Assembly: GCA_938015875.1 (NCBI GenBank)
Contig: CALLXE010000002.1
Coordinates: 37,315 to 101,314 of the forward strand
Direction: 5' to 3'
From: an uncultured Robiginitomaculum sp.
GTDB lineage: Bacteria > Pseudomonadota > Alphaproteobacteria > Caulobacterales > Maricaulaceae
DNA length: 64,000 bases
Shown here: positions 1 to 7,856 of the stretch, piece by piece
Layout: each line of letters starts with the position of its first letter
Position numbering within the stretch: position 1 is the stretch's first letter
The notes under the pieces: model-generated
The model's database searches: none
Told to the model about the DNA's origin: nothing
Seen by the model: only the letters and a program-made list of their open reading frames with translations
Made by a program: the position numbers and the translations under genes

Positions 1-1473
1 GGCGTAAAGCGCAGGCTCATATGGCAGAACCAATGCCGGATCAATGCCCAGGGCTGCTGCAAAATCTTTGACCGGAATTTCCGGTGTTTTCGGCACGCCG
101 GTTTTGTTCAAAATCAAAATAGGCGGAGCGTCATTAGGGCGCTCTGCTTTCAAAAATTCCATTAAGTTTTTTGTATTGCGTAAATTGGCCAAGTCCGGCG
201 TTGCGGTGATGACGACATCATCAGCGCCCACCAAAACCTTAGATGTCCAATCTGTCCAATAGTGCGGCAAGTCTAAAATGCTCATCGGCGAAATCTTGCG
301 TACGCCTTCAACGATGGCCTGAAACGCTTCAGCGCTTTCCATTCCGGCATTATTCAGCGATGCAGCGGCCGGAAGCAAAGAGAGCTTTTCTGTGTGGCGA
401 AGCATGATCCGATCAAGCAAGGTTTCGTCAAGGCGATCCGGCGCAGCAAGCGCTTCTTCAAGCCCCTGAACGCTGTCATAGTTAAAATCAAGACCGGTCG
501 TGCCCCATGAGGCATCCAGATCGACCAGAGCCGTTTCCTGAGCATGAAACGTTGATAAAGCCCAAGCAATATTGTGTGCAATAGTGGACGATCCGACGCC
601 GCCTTTCGCGCCAAAAAACGCCGCGACCCGGCCGACAAACGGCTTATCAGGATCAATATAAAGGTCAGATAATGAACGAATGAGCGTTAAAGGGTGGAAC
701 GGCGGCACGATATAGTCGCTGACGCCTTTATCCATTAACTCGCGATAAAGCCGAATATCATTCGCCGCCCCGATAACAACAACTTTCGTGCCTTCATCAC
801 AGACTGATGCCAGTTGATCGAGCTGCGCAAACAGCTCTTGGCCACGCATACCGCTTTCAATCAAAATAAGGTTTGGCGTGTTTTCTGTATGATAAAAGTC
901 CACTGCAGCGGGAAGTCCGCCCATATATACTTTTAAATTTGTACGGTTCATGCGCCAATCGCGTGACGTCGCCTGTACGGTTCCTGCCGTTTCAGGGCGG
1001 TCGCAAAACGCGTGAACAGAGATTGCCGGCAGCGCCAGCTCTCCGCCGTCGCGGCTGCCGGTATCAGCATCCGGCATGGTAATCAGCGGCGCAGCGGCCG
1101 GCATGCCTGCAGGCGGCATTTGCGGAGCCGCTTGCATTTGCGCGACCGGCATAGATTGCGGGGCTTGCATCGGCATCGGCGTTGGGTGCGGCGCAGCGGC
1201 GGGGGCGCTCATCGGGGACGCCATAGGACGGGGCGCTGACATAGGTTGCGGCGCTTGCATAGGCTGCGGCGGACGCATTTGCCCATGACCGGCAGCTTGC
1301 GGATAAGGCCGGGGAGCCTGCGGCATCGCTTGACCGGGCGCTTGCGGCGCGCCGGGATAAGCCTGACCGGCGACAACTTGCGGCATTACCTGCTGCATGC
1401 CTTGCGACACAGCGACGTGCGGCTGCGCCGGCACTTCGGTGACCGATGTTTTTTTCTTGATCCAGCTTTTCAT
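1..1473 (-). CDS. cpaE: CpaE/TadZ-type pilus localisation ATPase, 3' end cut by window edge
   Basis: 491 codons are visible and the frame is still open at base 1, so the C-terminus is missing. Residues ~12-135 are a low-complexity Pro/Met/Gln/Ala-rich linker, followed by a receiver-like domain (the VVVIGAANDI and GVSDYIVPPF region) and a MinD/ParA-type ATPase domain with the deviant Walker A FGAKGGVGSSTIAHN and a VDLDASWGTTGLDF segment. This order matches CpaE/TadZ, which places the Tad/Flp pilus machine at the cell pole. It is the last visible gene of the minus-strand series pilA-cpaA-cpaB-cpaC-cpaD-cpaE; cpaF and the rest would lie beyond the left edge. Start ATG at 1473, 21 bp after cpaD. 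The long N-terminal linker is unusual in its Met/Gln content. Family assignment is firm. Confidence 0.93.
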   Translation of the reverse strand, partial: MKSWIKKKTSVTEVPAQPHVAVSQGMQQVMPQVVAGQAYPGAPQAPGQAMPQAPRPYPQAAGHGQMRPPQPMQAPQPMSAPRPMASPMSAPAAAPHPTPMPMQAPQSMPVAQMQAAPQMPPAGMPAAAPLITMPDADTGSRDGGELALPAISVHAFCDRPETAGTVQATSRDWRMNRTNLKVYMGGLPAAVDFYHTENTPNLILIESGMRGQELFAQLDQLASVCDEGTKVVVIGAANDIRLYRELMDKGVSDYIVPPFHPLTLIRSLSDLYIDPDKPFVGRVAAFFGAKGGVGSSTIAHNIAWALSTFHAQETALVDLDASWGTTGLDFNYDSVQGLEEALAAPDRLDETLLDRIMLRHTEKLSLLPAAASLNNAGMESAEAFQAIVEGVRKISPMSILDLPHYWTDWTSKVLVGADDVVITATPDLANLRNTKNLMEFLKAERPNDAPPILILNKTGVPKTPEIPVKDFAAALGIDPALVLPYEPALYA

Positions 1474-1494
1474 GGTTCTTTGTCCTATCCCGAC

Positions 1495-2196
1495 CTAATT
1501 GCCTGCGGCTGATACAGATTGACGTCCGGGCTGCGTTGAAGATGTGTCTTCGCCCTGCACATATTTATCAAATCCGATTGTACGGCGCGTCGCATTCGGC
1601 GGCGCAGCGGCATATGGTTCTATTAACTGACGCGGATCACCGATCATGGCGGCAAAGTTGGCTTGCTGCGCGCACCCGAAATTGTAGTAAGCCTGATTAT
1701 TTGAAGTGCGTGTCAAATCCTGACCGGACGCGCAATTAATCGGCTGCATAGCCAACCGGCGAAAGGACAGAACCAAAGGCGCAGGCGCATTTGGCGGAAC
1801 TTGATATTGACCGGATTGCAACGGCGCAGCGTTCAGTCCGGAGCGTAAAAGAAGGTTTTGGATTTCAGCTTGGGCCTGACGCATACCGGGCGCGCCGGCA
1901 GCATTGGATGGAACATTTAAGTAAAATCCCCCATCACCCTCATTGGCATAAAGATTGACAAAACCCTGCATTGCCGAGCGATCCCGAGCGGACAAATCCA
2001 GCCCCTGAGGCCGCACATATAGCTCCATGCGCTCAACCGTTTCGGCCACAGTCAATTTATGAACCTGTTCGTAGCTCGGCATGGTGTGCATGGTCGGCGC
2101 GCAGGCGCTCAAAGCCGTCATAACAGCGGCGGAGGCGGTAATAATACAAAGCCGATACGAATTAGGCCGGTAAGATTTAGTGTGTTTGTATGTCAT
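1495..2196 (-). CDS. cpaD: CpaD-type pilus assembly lipoprotein
   Basis: 233 aa from the ATG at 2196, which is preceded by a purine-rich GAGGCGAGAGAG ribosome-binding stretch; a start 30 bp upstream would overlap cpaC. The N-terminus carries a signal peptide ending in an LSAC lipobox, so it is a predicted lipoprotein. The C-terminal half contains the conserved small-protein CpaD features (NCASGQDLTR, NFGCAQQANFAAMI, DPRQLIEP), typical of the family thought to help place the secretin in the outer membrane. It lies 16 bp after cpaC and 21 bp before cpaE, so it is part of the cpa operon. Family call is confident; the precise molecular role of CpaD is poorly known in general. Confidence 0.92.
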   Translation of the reverse strand: MTYKHTKSYRPNSYRLCIITASAAVMTALSACAPTMHTMPSYEQVHKLTVAETVERMELYVRPQGLDLSARDRSAMQGFVNLYANEGDGGFYLNVPSNAAGAPGMRQAQAEIQNLLLRSGLNAAPLQSGQYQVPPNAPAPLVLSFRRLAMQPINCASGQDLTRTSNNQAYYNFGCAQQANFAAMIGDPRQLIEPYAAAPPNATRRTIGFDKYVQGEDTSSTQPGRQSVSAAGN

Positions 2197-2212
2197 AATC
2201 TCTCTCGCCTCT

Positions 2213-3670
2213 TTAATCGACCACATGTCCGAACGGACCCTGAAGGGTTCGTCCGCCGGTCGTTGCGCCGGGCGCGCTGTAAACTTTATTCAAACGGCCC
2301 AAAAGGAGCGCTTCACGATCATTGGGAGGCGTAAAACCGTCCAGCGGCGTCGCGATTTTATCGGGATGTACACCGTCCACGAGGTAAGGCGTGACCATAA
2401 TAACCAGTTCAGTTTGGCTGCTCAGGTCATCGCGATTGCGAAACAGAGCGCCGATGCCGGGAATGTCTTTCATACCCGGATTGCCATCCGTCGACTGGCG
2501 GGCCTCTTCGCGGATCAAGCCTGCAATGACCAAGCTCTCGCCGGCCGGAAGCTCTACCACCGTGTTGGCTTTTCGAACCCGCAGACCCAAAATATCAGAT
2601 CCGACGCCGCCGGTCTCAAAAGATCCTTCCGTTGTCGGTTCAGAGACCTCTGTGGAAATATTCAGTGAGATGTTGCCCTCGGACATAACGGTTGGGGTAA
2701 AGCCAAGCGAAACGCCGTAAGGTTTGAAAGAAAATTCACGCTGAACATTGCCGGTATCGTCCAAGAAGACGTTCGTGAGCAGCGGAAACTCGCCGCCGGA
2801 TTGAAAGTTTGCGGTTTCACCGGAGACAGCAACCAATGTCGGCTCTGCTTTGGTCCGCACAAGGCCAACCCGCTCCAAAGCCTGAAGCGCGCCGCCCAGC
2901 GATGTCAAATCCCCGCCGGCGCCGTTAGCCCAGTTAAAGGCACTCGCAAAACCGGCGCCCGTTGCAAGACCATTATTGGAAAACAGTGAGACCGTCGACC
3001 CGCCAAGTTCACCGATTGCATTTAAGTTAATACCCATTTGTTTCGTGACGCTGCGCTGCATTTCAACAATACGCACCTTCAGCATAACCTGATCGCGGCC
3101 CTGCATGCTCATCAGATTCACAACCCGTGAATTGGCACTTGCCGCGCCGGTCTGCTCATCAAGCCAGATGCGCGCAAGTTCCATCGCTGTATCCATATTA
3201 GCAGCGTTGGCAATCGGACCGGACATCAGAATATTATCGTTGATCGCCTGAACGTCTAATTCGTTGCCGGGAAGATGCTTGTTCAGAAGTGTTTTTAAGC
3301 CATTCATGTCGCGGTCGACGCGAATTTCAAGGTTTAAAAGCTCTGTGCCGTCATGGCCGTAAATGTAAGCGTTCGTTACGCCGACCTTTTTACCGATCAG
3401 CATCACGCGGTGAGACGTATGAACAATGCCTTCAACCACATCAGGGTTAGAAATGATTACATCCATCATCTCTTGGGGCAGTTCAACAATTGTTGATTTA
3501 CCGTAAGACAGATTAATAGCGCGGGATTTTGTCGATTCGCCCGGAGAGCGGATACTGGCATAATCCTGGCCGCCTGCCGCTAAGGCCGGCGCTGTGAGAC
3601 CGAGGCTGCCAAAAAGCACTACAGACAGCGCCGCAGTTGACAGAATGTGAGTTTTAGAGGGCTTTATCAT
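2213..3670 (-). CDS. cpaC: CpaC/RcpA secretin of the Tad pilus
   Basis: 485 aa with an N-terminal signal peptide (ends near ALAAGG). An N-terminal pilus/secretin N-domain (residues ~45-120, with the motif ISNPDVVEGIVHTSHRVMLIG), a BON-like segment and the C-terminal secretin domain (VKVRIVEMQR, VALAGLIREE-type and ELVIMVTPYLV motifs) follow in the usual order. This outer-membrane ring is the exit pore for the Flp pilus. It starts one base after the cpaB stop (3672), so translation is probably coupled. The length is normal for CpaC. A separate plus-strand gene at 5839 encodes only the N-domain of this family. Confidence 0.95.
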   Translation of the reverse strand: MIKPSKTHILSTAALSVVLFGSLGLTAPALAAGGQDYASIRSPGESTKSRAINLSYGKSTIVELPQEMMDVIISNPDVVEGIVHTSHRVMLIGKKVGVTNAYIYGHDGTELLNLEIRVDRDMNGLKTLLNKHLPGNELDVQAINDNILMSGPIANAANMDTAMELARIWLDEQTGAASANSRVVNLMSMQGRDQVMLKVRIVEMQRSVTKQMGINLNAIGELGGSTVSLFSNNGLATGAGFASAFNWANGAGGDLTSLGGALQALERVGLVRTKAEPTLVAVSGETANFQSGGEFPLLTNVFLDDTGNVQREFSFKPYGVSLGFTPTVMSEGNISLNISTEVSEPTTEGSFETGGVGSDILGLRVRKANTVVELPAGESLVIAGLIREEARQSTDGNPGMKDIPGIGALFRNRDDLSSQTELVIMVTPYLVDGVHPDKIATPLDGFTPPNDREALLLGRLNKVYSAPGATTGGRTLQGPFGHVVD

Positions 3671-3671
3671 C

Positions 3672-4514
3672 TTAATTGTCCTGCAATGTCACTTCTTCAG
3701 TTTCGCCCGAGCGGTAAACTTTGAGACTGGATACCCGGCTTTCTTTTTCCTGAGAAATTTTAGCTTTACTTTGCGCCAAGGCAGAGCGTGAGTTGGAAAG
3801 GCCGCGAAGGGTCAGGGACAATTCGCCGGCAGAATCTGCTGATGTAAGAATTTCACTGTCCTCCTGCGAAAGCTGGAACAGAGCAATCGAACCGACAACC
3901 GTAACGTTGCCGTCAACGCCGGCCGTATAGGTTTGGTCAATCGCCATCACTTCGACATTCTCAAATATAGTAACGGAACTGAACGAAGCGCCTGTACTGA
4001 CCTGCCCCGGCTGCGGAATATTGCGTTTTGTTAAAATGATATCAACACGGTCGCCGGGATTAATGAAGCCGTTCGCCGCTGTATCGGCCGATATACGTAC
4101 CGATACGGCGCGCATGCCGGGCTTTAACAGGGCAGACATAACACTGCGATTGCCGGCCTGTACCAATTTGCGGCGGCTGATCGGCTCTCCGGCGGTGATC
4201 TCAGCGCGAACAATAGCGCCTGTAAAATCTTCCATGGCGCCGGGCGTGTTTTCCTGACTGACCAAATTTTCAGTTACGCCATCTTCAGGCCATTCCTGCC
4301 ATTTCAGCATTTCAGGGTTAAGACGCGTGCCCATATAGACATTTGTGCTTGCGACCAAAACCTGAGCCATTTTCTTTTCAACGACAATTTGTTTCGGCGT
4401 TACCAGAGCAACAGGCGCGGGCGGCGGCGGTGTGCCGAGCTTTTTGACTTGCATGAAAACAACGGCAGAACAGGCCAGCAGTCCCACAATTACTAATATT
4501 CGTTTCGTGTCCAT
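3672..4514 (-). CDS. cpaB: CpaB/RcpC pilus assembly protein
   Basis: 280 aa. A single N-terminal membrane anchor (residues ~5-22) is followed by a SAF/antifreeze-like domain (VLVASTNVYMGTRL ... WPEDGVTENLV) and an RcpC domain (MRAVSVRISADTAANGFINPGDRVDIILTK). CpaB is a periplasmic component of the Tad pilus that associates with the CpaC secretin. First gene after a 135-bp non-coding gap that contains a CtrA-type box, so it may begin its own transcript together with cpaC, cpaD and cpaE. Confidence 0.95.
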   Translation of the reverse strand: MDTKRILVIVGLLACSAVVFMQVKKLGTPPPPAPVALVTPKQIVVEKKMAQVLVASTNVYMGTRLNPEMLKWQEWPEDGVTENLVSQENTPGAMEDFTGAIVRAEITAGEPISRRKLVQAGNRSVMSALLKPGMRAVSVRISADTAANGFINPGDRVDIILTKRNIPQPGQVSTGASFSSVTIFENVEVMAIDQTYTAGVDGNVTVVGSIALFQLSQEDSEILTSADSAGELSLTLRGLSNSRSALAQSKAKISQEKESRVSSLKVYRSGETEEVTLQDN

Positions 4515-4570
4515 AGCGTGTAAATCCCGGCGAAAGCCTATTATTGCTGTTATAGTTAACGGGCTATTCG

Positions 4571-4585
4571 ATAAAGCATGGTTAA
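4571..4585 (-). promoter_or_regulatory. Candidate CtrA-binding box upstream of cpaB
   Basis: On the minus strand the sequence reads TTAACCATGCTTTAT: TTAA, seven bases, TTAT, seven of eight positions of the TTAA-N7-TTAA box, and it contains the TTAACCAT octamer known from Caulobacter CtrA targets. It lies about 57 bp upstream of the cpaB start, inside a 135-bp non-coding gap. Binding is inferred from the motif alone. Confidence 0.5.
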
Positions 4586-4649
4586 TTTTTCGCGACCAAA
4601 CCCGTTTTATTAATTATTTTTGCACGGCTGTTTTGGCCGCACATACGGC

Positions 4650-5153
4650 TTAGATTGGCAAATTCAGATAAATGTGGCTCCTTGGGAGCGTCACCATGCC
4701 CGCGAAGGCCAAAGCGAGGCCATAAGGCATTTTTTTCTCATCGCGCAGTAAAGTATGAACCCAACCGGTCGTTTGAACCTGCGCCGGAAGCATTCTGCGG
4801 CTCATAAGCAGGACAATCGCCAGAGCGCCGCCGGCCATCGCCGTATAAAGCGTATAAACCATGAGGTCATGAGGCATCCACCAAATGGCCGTCGCCGCAA
4901 ACAGTTTAGCATCGCCGCCGCCAAGCCATCCGGCCGCGAACATCAGCATCATCAAAGCCAGTGATCCGGCGAAAACGCCGATATGAACCGCGAATTCACC
5001 CCAAGTCAGCCCCATGAATGGGGACAGCGCAAAAAATGCGCCCAGCAGTATCAGGCTGATAACATTGGGTATGGTGTAGCTTGTTAAATCCTTATAGGCC
5101 GCCATTAACATGCAAAGCCCGAACACAGCTGTGATTATAAAGGTGATGATCAT
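4650..5153 (-). CDS. cpaA: CpaA-type prepilin peptidase (A24 family)
   Basis: 167 aa from the ATG at 5153, which has an AAGGA ribosome-binding site six bases upstream; the GTG/ATG 18 bp earlier lacks one. The protein is mostly membrane helices and carries the two catalytic aspartates of the type IV prepilin peptidase family: D22 in YKDLTSYTIPN and D81 in GGGDAKL. It lacks the N-terminal methylase domain, as usual for Tad-system CpaA. It would process the Flp pilin encoded just upstream and probably the TadE-like pseudopilins at 6512 and 7152. Confidence 0.95.
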   Translation of the reverse strand: MIITFIITAVFGLCMLMAAYKDLTSYTIPNVISLILLGAFFALSPFMGLTWGEFAVHIGVFAGSLALMMLMFAAGWLGGGDAKLFAATAIWWMPHDLMVYTLYTAMAGGALAIVLLMSRRMLPAQVQTTGWVHTLLRDEKKMPYGLALAFAGMVTLPRSHIYLNLPI

Positions 5154-5303
5154 TTTAAGTCCTTCCCGCACGCCGACCCGCTCAAATCTTGAGCATGGCG
5201 GTCTGTTTATTCCATCAGATTAATCCGGGATGGTTAATGCCCCGTAACCGCCGGGCCGGCGTTTTAAAGAAAAGCCGGGCGTCCCAATCACGCCGCATGC
5301 CCA

Positions 5304-5336
5304 CAAAAAAAGAGAGCCGCCTCTCGGCGACTCTCT
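5304..5336 (-). terminator. Intrinsic terminator after the Flp pilin gene
   Basis: On the minus strand a hairpin with arms GAGAGTCGCC and GGCGGCTCTC (one G-T pair) is followed by a run of T. It sits 30 bp after the pilin stop and would leave the highly expressed pilin on its own short transcript, with read-through to cpaA. Confidence 0.85.
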
Positions 5337-5365
5337 TCTCAGTTTTAGGTTTGGTAGGTTTAAGC

Positions 5366-5533
5366 CTAGCGAACCATCGCATCAGCAACTTCATTGAAGT
5401 TGTTGGCAACATTGTTGCCCAAAGAACCGGCTGCTGTAATGATACCAACAGCGATCAGAGCGGCAATAAGGCCGTACTCGATAGCAGTTGCACCAGACTC
5501 ATCAGCCATAAAAGATTTAACGAATTTTTGCAT
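5366..5533 (-). CDS. pilA: Flp/Fap-type major pilin (PilA)
   Basis: A 55-aa ORF. It begins MQKFVKSFMADESGATAIEY, with the Flp prepilin signature: a short basic leader, processing site before a hydrophobic stretch, and E-Y in ATAIEYGLIAALI. The rest is a single hydrophobic helix and a short tail ending ADAMVR. The ribosome-binding site GGGAG is seven bases before the ATG. It is the structural subunit of the Tad pilus, processed by CpaA encoded next. Followed by its own terminator. A degenerate TTTA-N7-TTAT element about 100 bp upstream (minus strand, around 5632-5646) may be a weak CtrA site. Confidence 0.95.
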   Translation of the reverse strand: MQKFVKSFMADESGATAIEYGLIAALIAVGIITAAGSLGNNVANNFNEVADAMVR

Positions 5534-5838
5534 AACTGTACTCCCACGTATGCTTTGTCATGAGTGAAGGGACATCCCTCATTCACAAGCAACATAGCGC
5601 GGAGGAATTACCGTCTTGCTAAGAAGCATGGATAAAATTTGGTAAAGATTTCGCCTCCAGAATCCTCGCGGTCAGCCGGCTGCGGGCAAGTAAAAAATTC
5701 CGCTATATAATGTATATACATACACAAAGGTCGATTTTATCTGTTTTTGCGCCCCAAATGAGCCTGTTTTGTAAACGCTTCGTTCACCACATTATTCTAT
5801 TTTTATCTCACTAAATCGCGTTTCTGTTAGGCAAAATC
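5534..5838. other. Divergent non-coding region between pilA and the plus-strand pilus gene
   Basis: 305 bp without a gene. It must hold the promoters of pilA (leftward) and of the gene at 5839 (rightward). Visible elements: an AT-rich patch containing the perfect 10-bp palindrome TGTATATACA at 5711-5720, and a degenerate CtrA-like element near 5632-5646. No RNA gene seen. Confidence 0.5.
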
Positions 5839-6417
5839 ATGAAAACTATTCGTATTACAGCCGGTCTGTTGGCACTGTCAGGCGTTTGCGCACTCGCGCA
5901 ATCTGCATTTGCGGCGGAAACTGTCGAGTTTAATAAAACACATATAATGCGTTTAAGCGCGCCGGCCGGAGCCGTCGTGATCGGAAATCCGAACATTGCT
6001 GACATCTCTGTGCATTCCGACAATACATTATTCGTTTTCGGGCGCAGCTTTGGTCAAACTGATATTCTTATCTTGGATGCGGCCGGCAATACTTTGGTAC
6101 ACACCGACATTAATGTCGTGGAAGCGTCGCCGACCGGAAGCGTACGCATAATTGCACCCGGTCGTGATCGCGAGACTTATGATTGCAGCCCATATTGCCG
6201 CCCCGCCCCGGCATTTGCGGACAGACCGGATTTTAAAGGTAAGTTTTCAGGTAAAGCATCAGGCGGCGGCGGCGGCACAGCCGGAGCGTCCGGCCCGGCC
6301 GGCGACCCTGCGCAGCAGCTCTCGGGCGGCGCCCAACTCGAATCAGCGCGCGCAGGCCTTTCCGGCGGCGAATCAGGTGGTAATATCGCGCAATCTGCAC
6401 GCGGCAGCGGCCGGTAG
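5839..6417 (+). CDS. Stand-alone secretin N-domain (pilus assembly) protein
   Basis: 192 aa. Signal peptide (cleavage near AFAAET), then a pilus-assembly N-terminal domain over residues ~27-105 (HIMRLSAPAGAVVIGNPNIADISVHSDNTLFVFGRSFGQTD split across the domain), the same module found at the N-terminus of CpaC. The C-terminal ~80 residues are Gly/Ala/Ser-rich low complexity with a short Cys pair (YDCSPYCRP). There is no secretin domain, so this is not a second pore. It lies between the pilin and TadE genes and is probably a periplasmic accessory of the Tad system, perhaps binding the secretin or peptidoglycan; that role is inference. Confidence 0.8.
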   Translation: MKTIRITAGLLALSGVCALAQSAFAAETVEFNKTHIMRLSAPAGAVVIGNPNIADISVHSDNTLFVFGRSFGQTDILILDAAGNTLVHTDINVVEASPTGSVRIIAPGRDRETYDCSPYCRPAPAFADRPDFKGKFSGKASGGGGGTAGASGPAGDPAQQLSGGAQLESARAGLSGGESGGNIAQSARGSGR

Positions 6418-6428
6418 TCATTTCGGGT

Positions 6429-6444
6429 TTAACCGCGCGTTAAC
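6429..6444 (+). promoter_or_regulatory. Perfect CtrA box upstream of the TadE genes
   Basis: TTAACCGCGCGTTAAC is an exact TTAA-N7-TTAA plus C match to the CtrA recognition sequence of Caulobacter. It lies 68 bp upstream of the TadE start, in the 94-bp gap after the preceding gene. With the similar box before cpaB this suggests cell-cycle control of the whole pilus locus. Confidence 0.65.
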
Positions 6445-6481
6445 CTTCCTTCTTGGCGCTTTCTTAAGCTGAAGCCGGCAC

Positions 6482-6509
6482 ACTGTCCCAAATAAACTGT
6501 GGGATAGTC
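6482..6509 (+). other. Short hairpin just upstream of tadE
   Basis: Inverted repeat ACTGTCCCA / TGGGATAGT (nine pairs with one G-T) separated by about ten bases, ending two bases before the GTG start at 6512. It would fold in the mRNA leader and could hide the translation start. It has no T-run, so it is not a typical terminator. Confidence 0.4.
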
Positions 6510-6511
6510 TC

Positions 6512-7120
6512 GTGATACATCTTAAATTTATACTGCGATCCGCCGGCAGGAAGACACTGTCTTTCTATCGCCGCGAAGACGGCGCAACTGCTGTTGAATT
6601 TGCCATCTTGGCAATGCCGTTCTTTTTACTTCTTTTTGGCATTTTAGAACTGGCCGTGGTTTTTTTCATCCAGTCTAATGTGCAAAATGCTACGTTTGAG
6701 GCGTCGAGGCGTGTCAGAACCGGAGAGTTCCAGGGAACTGAGAACCAGTTAAAAAACCTTATTTGCCGGCAAATGAGACCCGGAATAGCGGGCACAAGTT
6801 TAACGGAATGTCGCAAGAAACTCGATGTTAAAGTGCGCAAAATGGGTGACTTCTCCAAATCAACCCGGTTCGCGCCGGCGCCGCCTCCGCCGGACCCGAC
6901 CGCTCCGCCGGTCCCGAATATACAAGAAACCAAGGGCGGTGATACCGTTTTAGTTGAGGTTGTATACGATCATGTTTTGGCCTTGCCGGGAACATTTACC
7001 CGATTGTCAAACACGAACAAAGTTAAAGACGCAGGTAATGATGCCGACGGTAACAAAAAACCGGGTCAGAACATTCGCGAGATCAAAATAGTGACCGCGT
7101 TTCGCAACGAGCCTTTTTAA
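6512..7120 (+). CDS. tadE: TadE-family pseudopilin
   Basis: 202 aa with a GTG start. A short N-terminal region ending REDGATAVEFAILAMPFF has the TadE signature: a basic stretch, Gly, and the ATAVEFA segment before one membrane helix. The rest is periplasmic, with two Cys (ICRQMRPG, TECRKKLD) and a Pro-rich loop (APAPPPPDPTAPPVP). TadE proteins are minor pseudopilins processed by the prepilin peptidase. It forms an operon with the next gene 31 bp downstream. An exact CtrA box and a hairpin lie in front of it. Confidence 0.9.
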   Translation: MIHLKFILRSAGRKTLSFYRREDGATAVEFAILAMPFFLLLFGILELAVVFFIQSNVQNATFEASRRVRTGEFQGTENQLKNLICRQMRPGIAGTSLTECRKKLDVKVRKMGDFSKSTRFAPAPPPPDPTAPPVPNIQETKGGDTVLVEVVYDHVLALPGTFTRLSNTNKVKDAGNDADGNKKPGQNIREIKIVTAFRNEPF

Positions 7121-7151
7121 AGCGCTGAGCGCTTAATCCGGGAGATTAATT

Positions 7152-7856
7152 ATGATCGATCTGAAAAATAAATTTACAGGTTTTAAACGTAAAACCAAAG
7201 ACTTCCTTGTTTCGACAGCCCTGGATCAACGCGGCGTTGCAGCGGTGGAATTTGCTCTGATTGCGCCTGTTATGCTGATTTTCTACTTTGGCATGGTCGA
7301 GATATCTTTGGCCGTCGATGCGGACAGAAATCTGTCTCACTCCGCCAGCTTGATCGGTGATTTAACAGCGCAGGATGAAGTCGTGACCATGTCAATGATT
7401 GAAGACTACATTTATGGCGCGCTGGCTGTTTTGGACGTTGATGAAGAAGAGGCAAAACGTGTCGGTATAGAGCTTTACGCCTTCGAAGTAACCACTCCTG
7501 ATAACCCCGATACAGCCGTTGATGAACGGGTTATTGAAGAGACCGGTTATGCCAAATTCGGCCAAACCCTTGCCGGCGGCGTAAAGTTTGATGCTGATAC
7601 GATTCAAGACCGAATTCTAACCGATACGTCCGGCGTCGTTGTGGCACGTATGAGCTATGAATACATTCCCAAGGTCACTCAAAATGCCGTTGGAACCAAA
7701 ACATTTGAAGAGACCTTCATTCTGAAACCGCGCCGGTCTGCTACAGTTTCTTTTGATAATGAAAGCAGCAATACCGACCCTACACAACGTTATAACATCA
7801 ATTGCATCCTGGACACTGTAGACGATGAAACCGTTGCCGATTGCAGCGCAGCTTAA
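7152..7856 (+). CDS. Second TadE/TadG-like pilus protein
   Basis: 234 aa. The N-terminal DQRGVAAVEFALIAPVMLIF segment is the TadE-type processing site and membrane helix; the remainder is an acidic periplasmic domain with two Cys near the C-terminus (NINCILD, VADCSAA). Such paired TadE-like genes are common in alphaproteobacterial Tad loci (TadE/TadF/TadG); it lacks the vWA domain of a full TadG. The stop codon shares four bases (TTAA, 7853-7856) with the stop of the convergent phosphatase gene. Confidence 0.85.
   Translation: MIDLKNKFTGFKRKTKDFLVSTALDQRGVAAVEFALIAPVMLIFYFGMVEISLAVDADRNLSHSASLIGDLTAQDEVVTMSMIEDYIYGALAVLDVDEEEAKRVGIELYAFEVTTPDNPDTAVDERVIEETGYAKFGQTLAGGVKFDADTIQDRILTDTSGVVVARMSYEYIPKVTQNAVGTKTFEETFILKPRRSATVSFDNESSNTDPTQRYNINCILDTVDDETVADCSAA

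Noticed and set aside
2180..2668. A 162-aa plus-strand ORF opposite cpaC
   Set aside because: Shadow of the cpaC reading frame in GC-rich DNA; no family features and no ribosome-binding site.
5711..5720. TGTATATACA as a GntR-type operator
   Set aside because: A single AT-rich palindrome in a promoter gap, more likely part of a -10 region; no second copy or regulator gene nearby.
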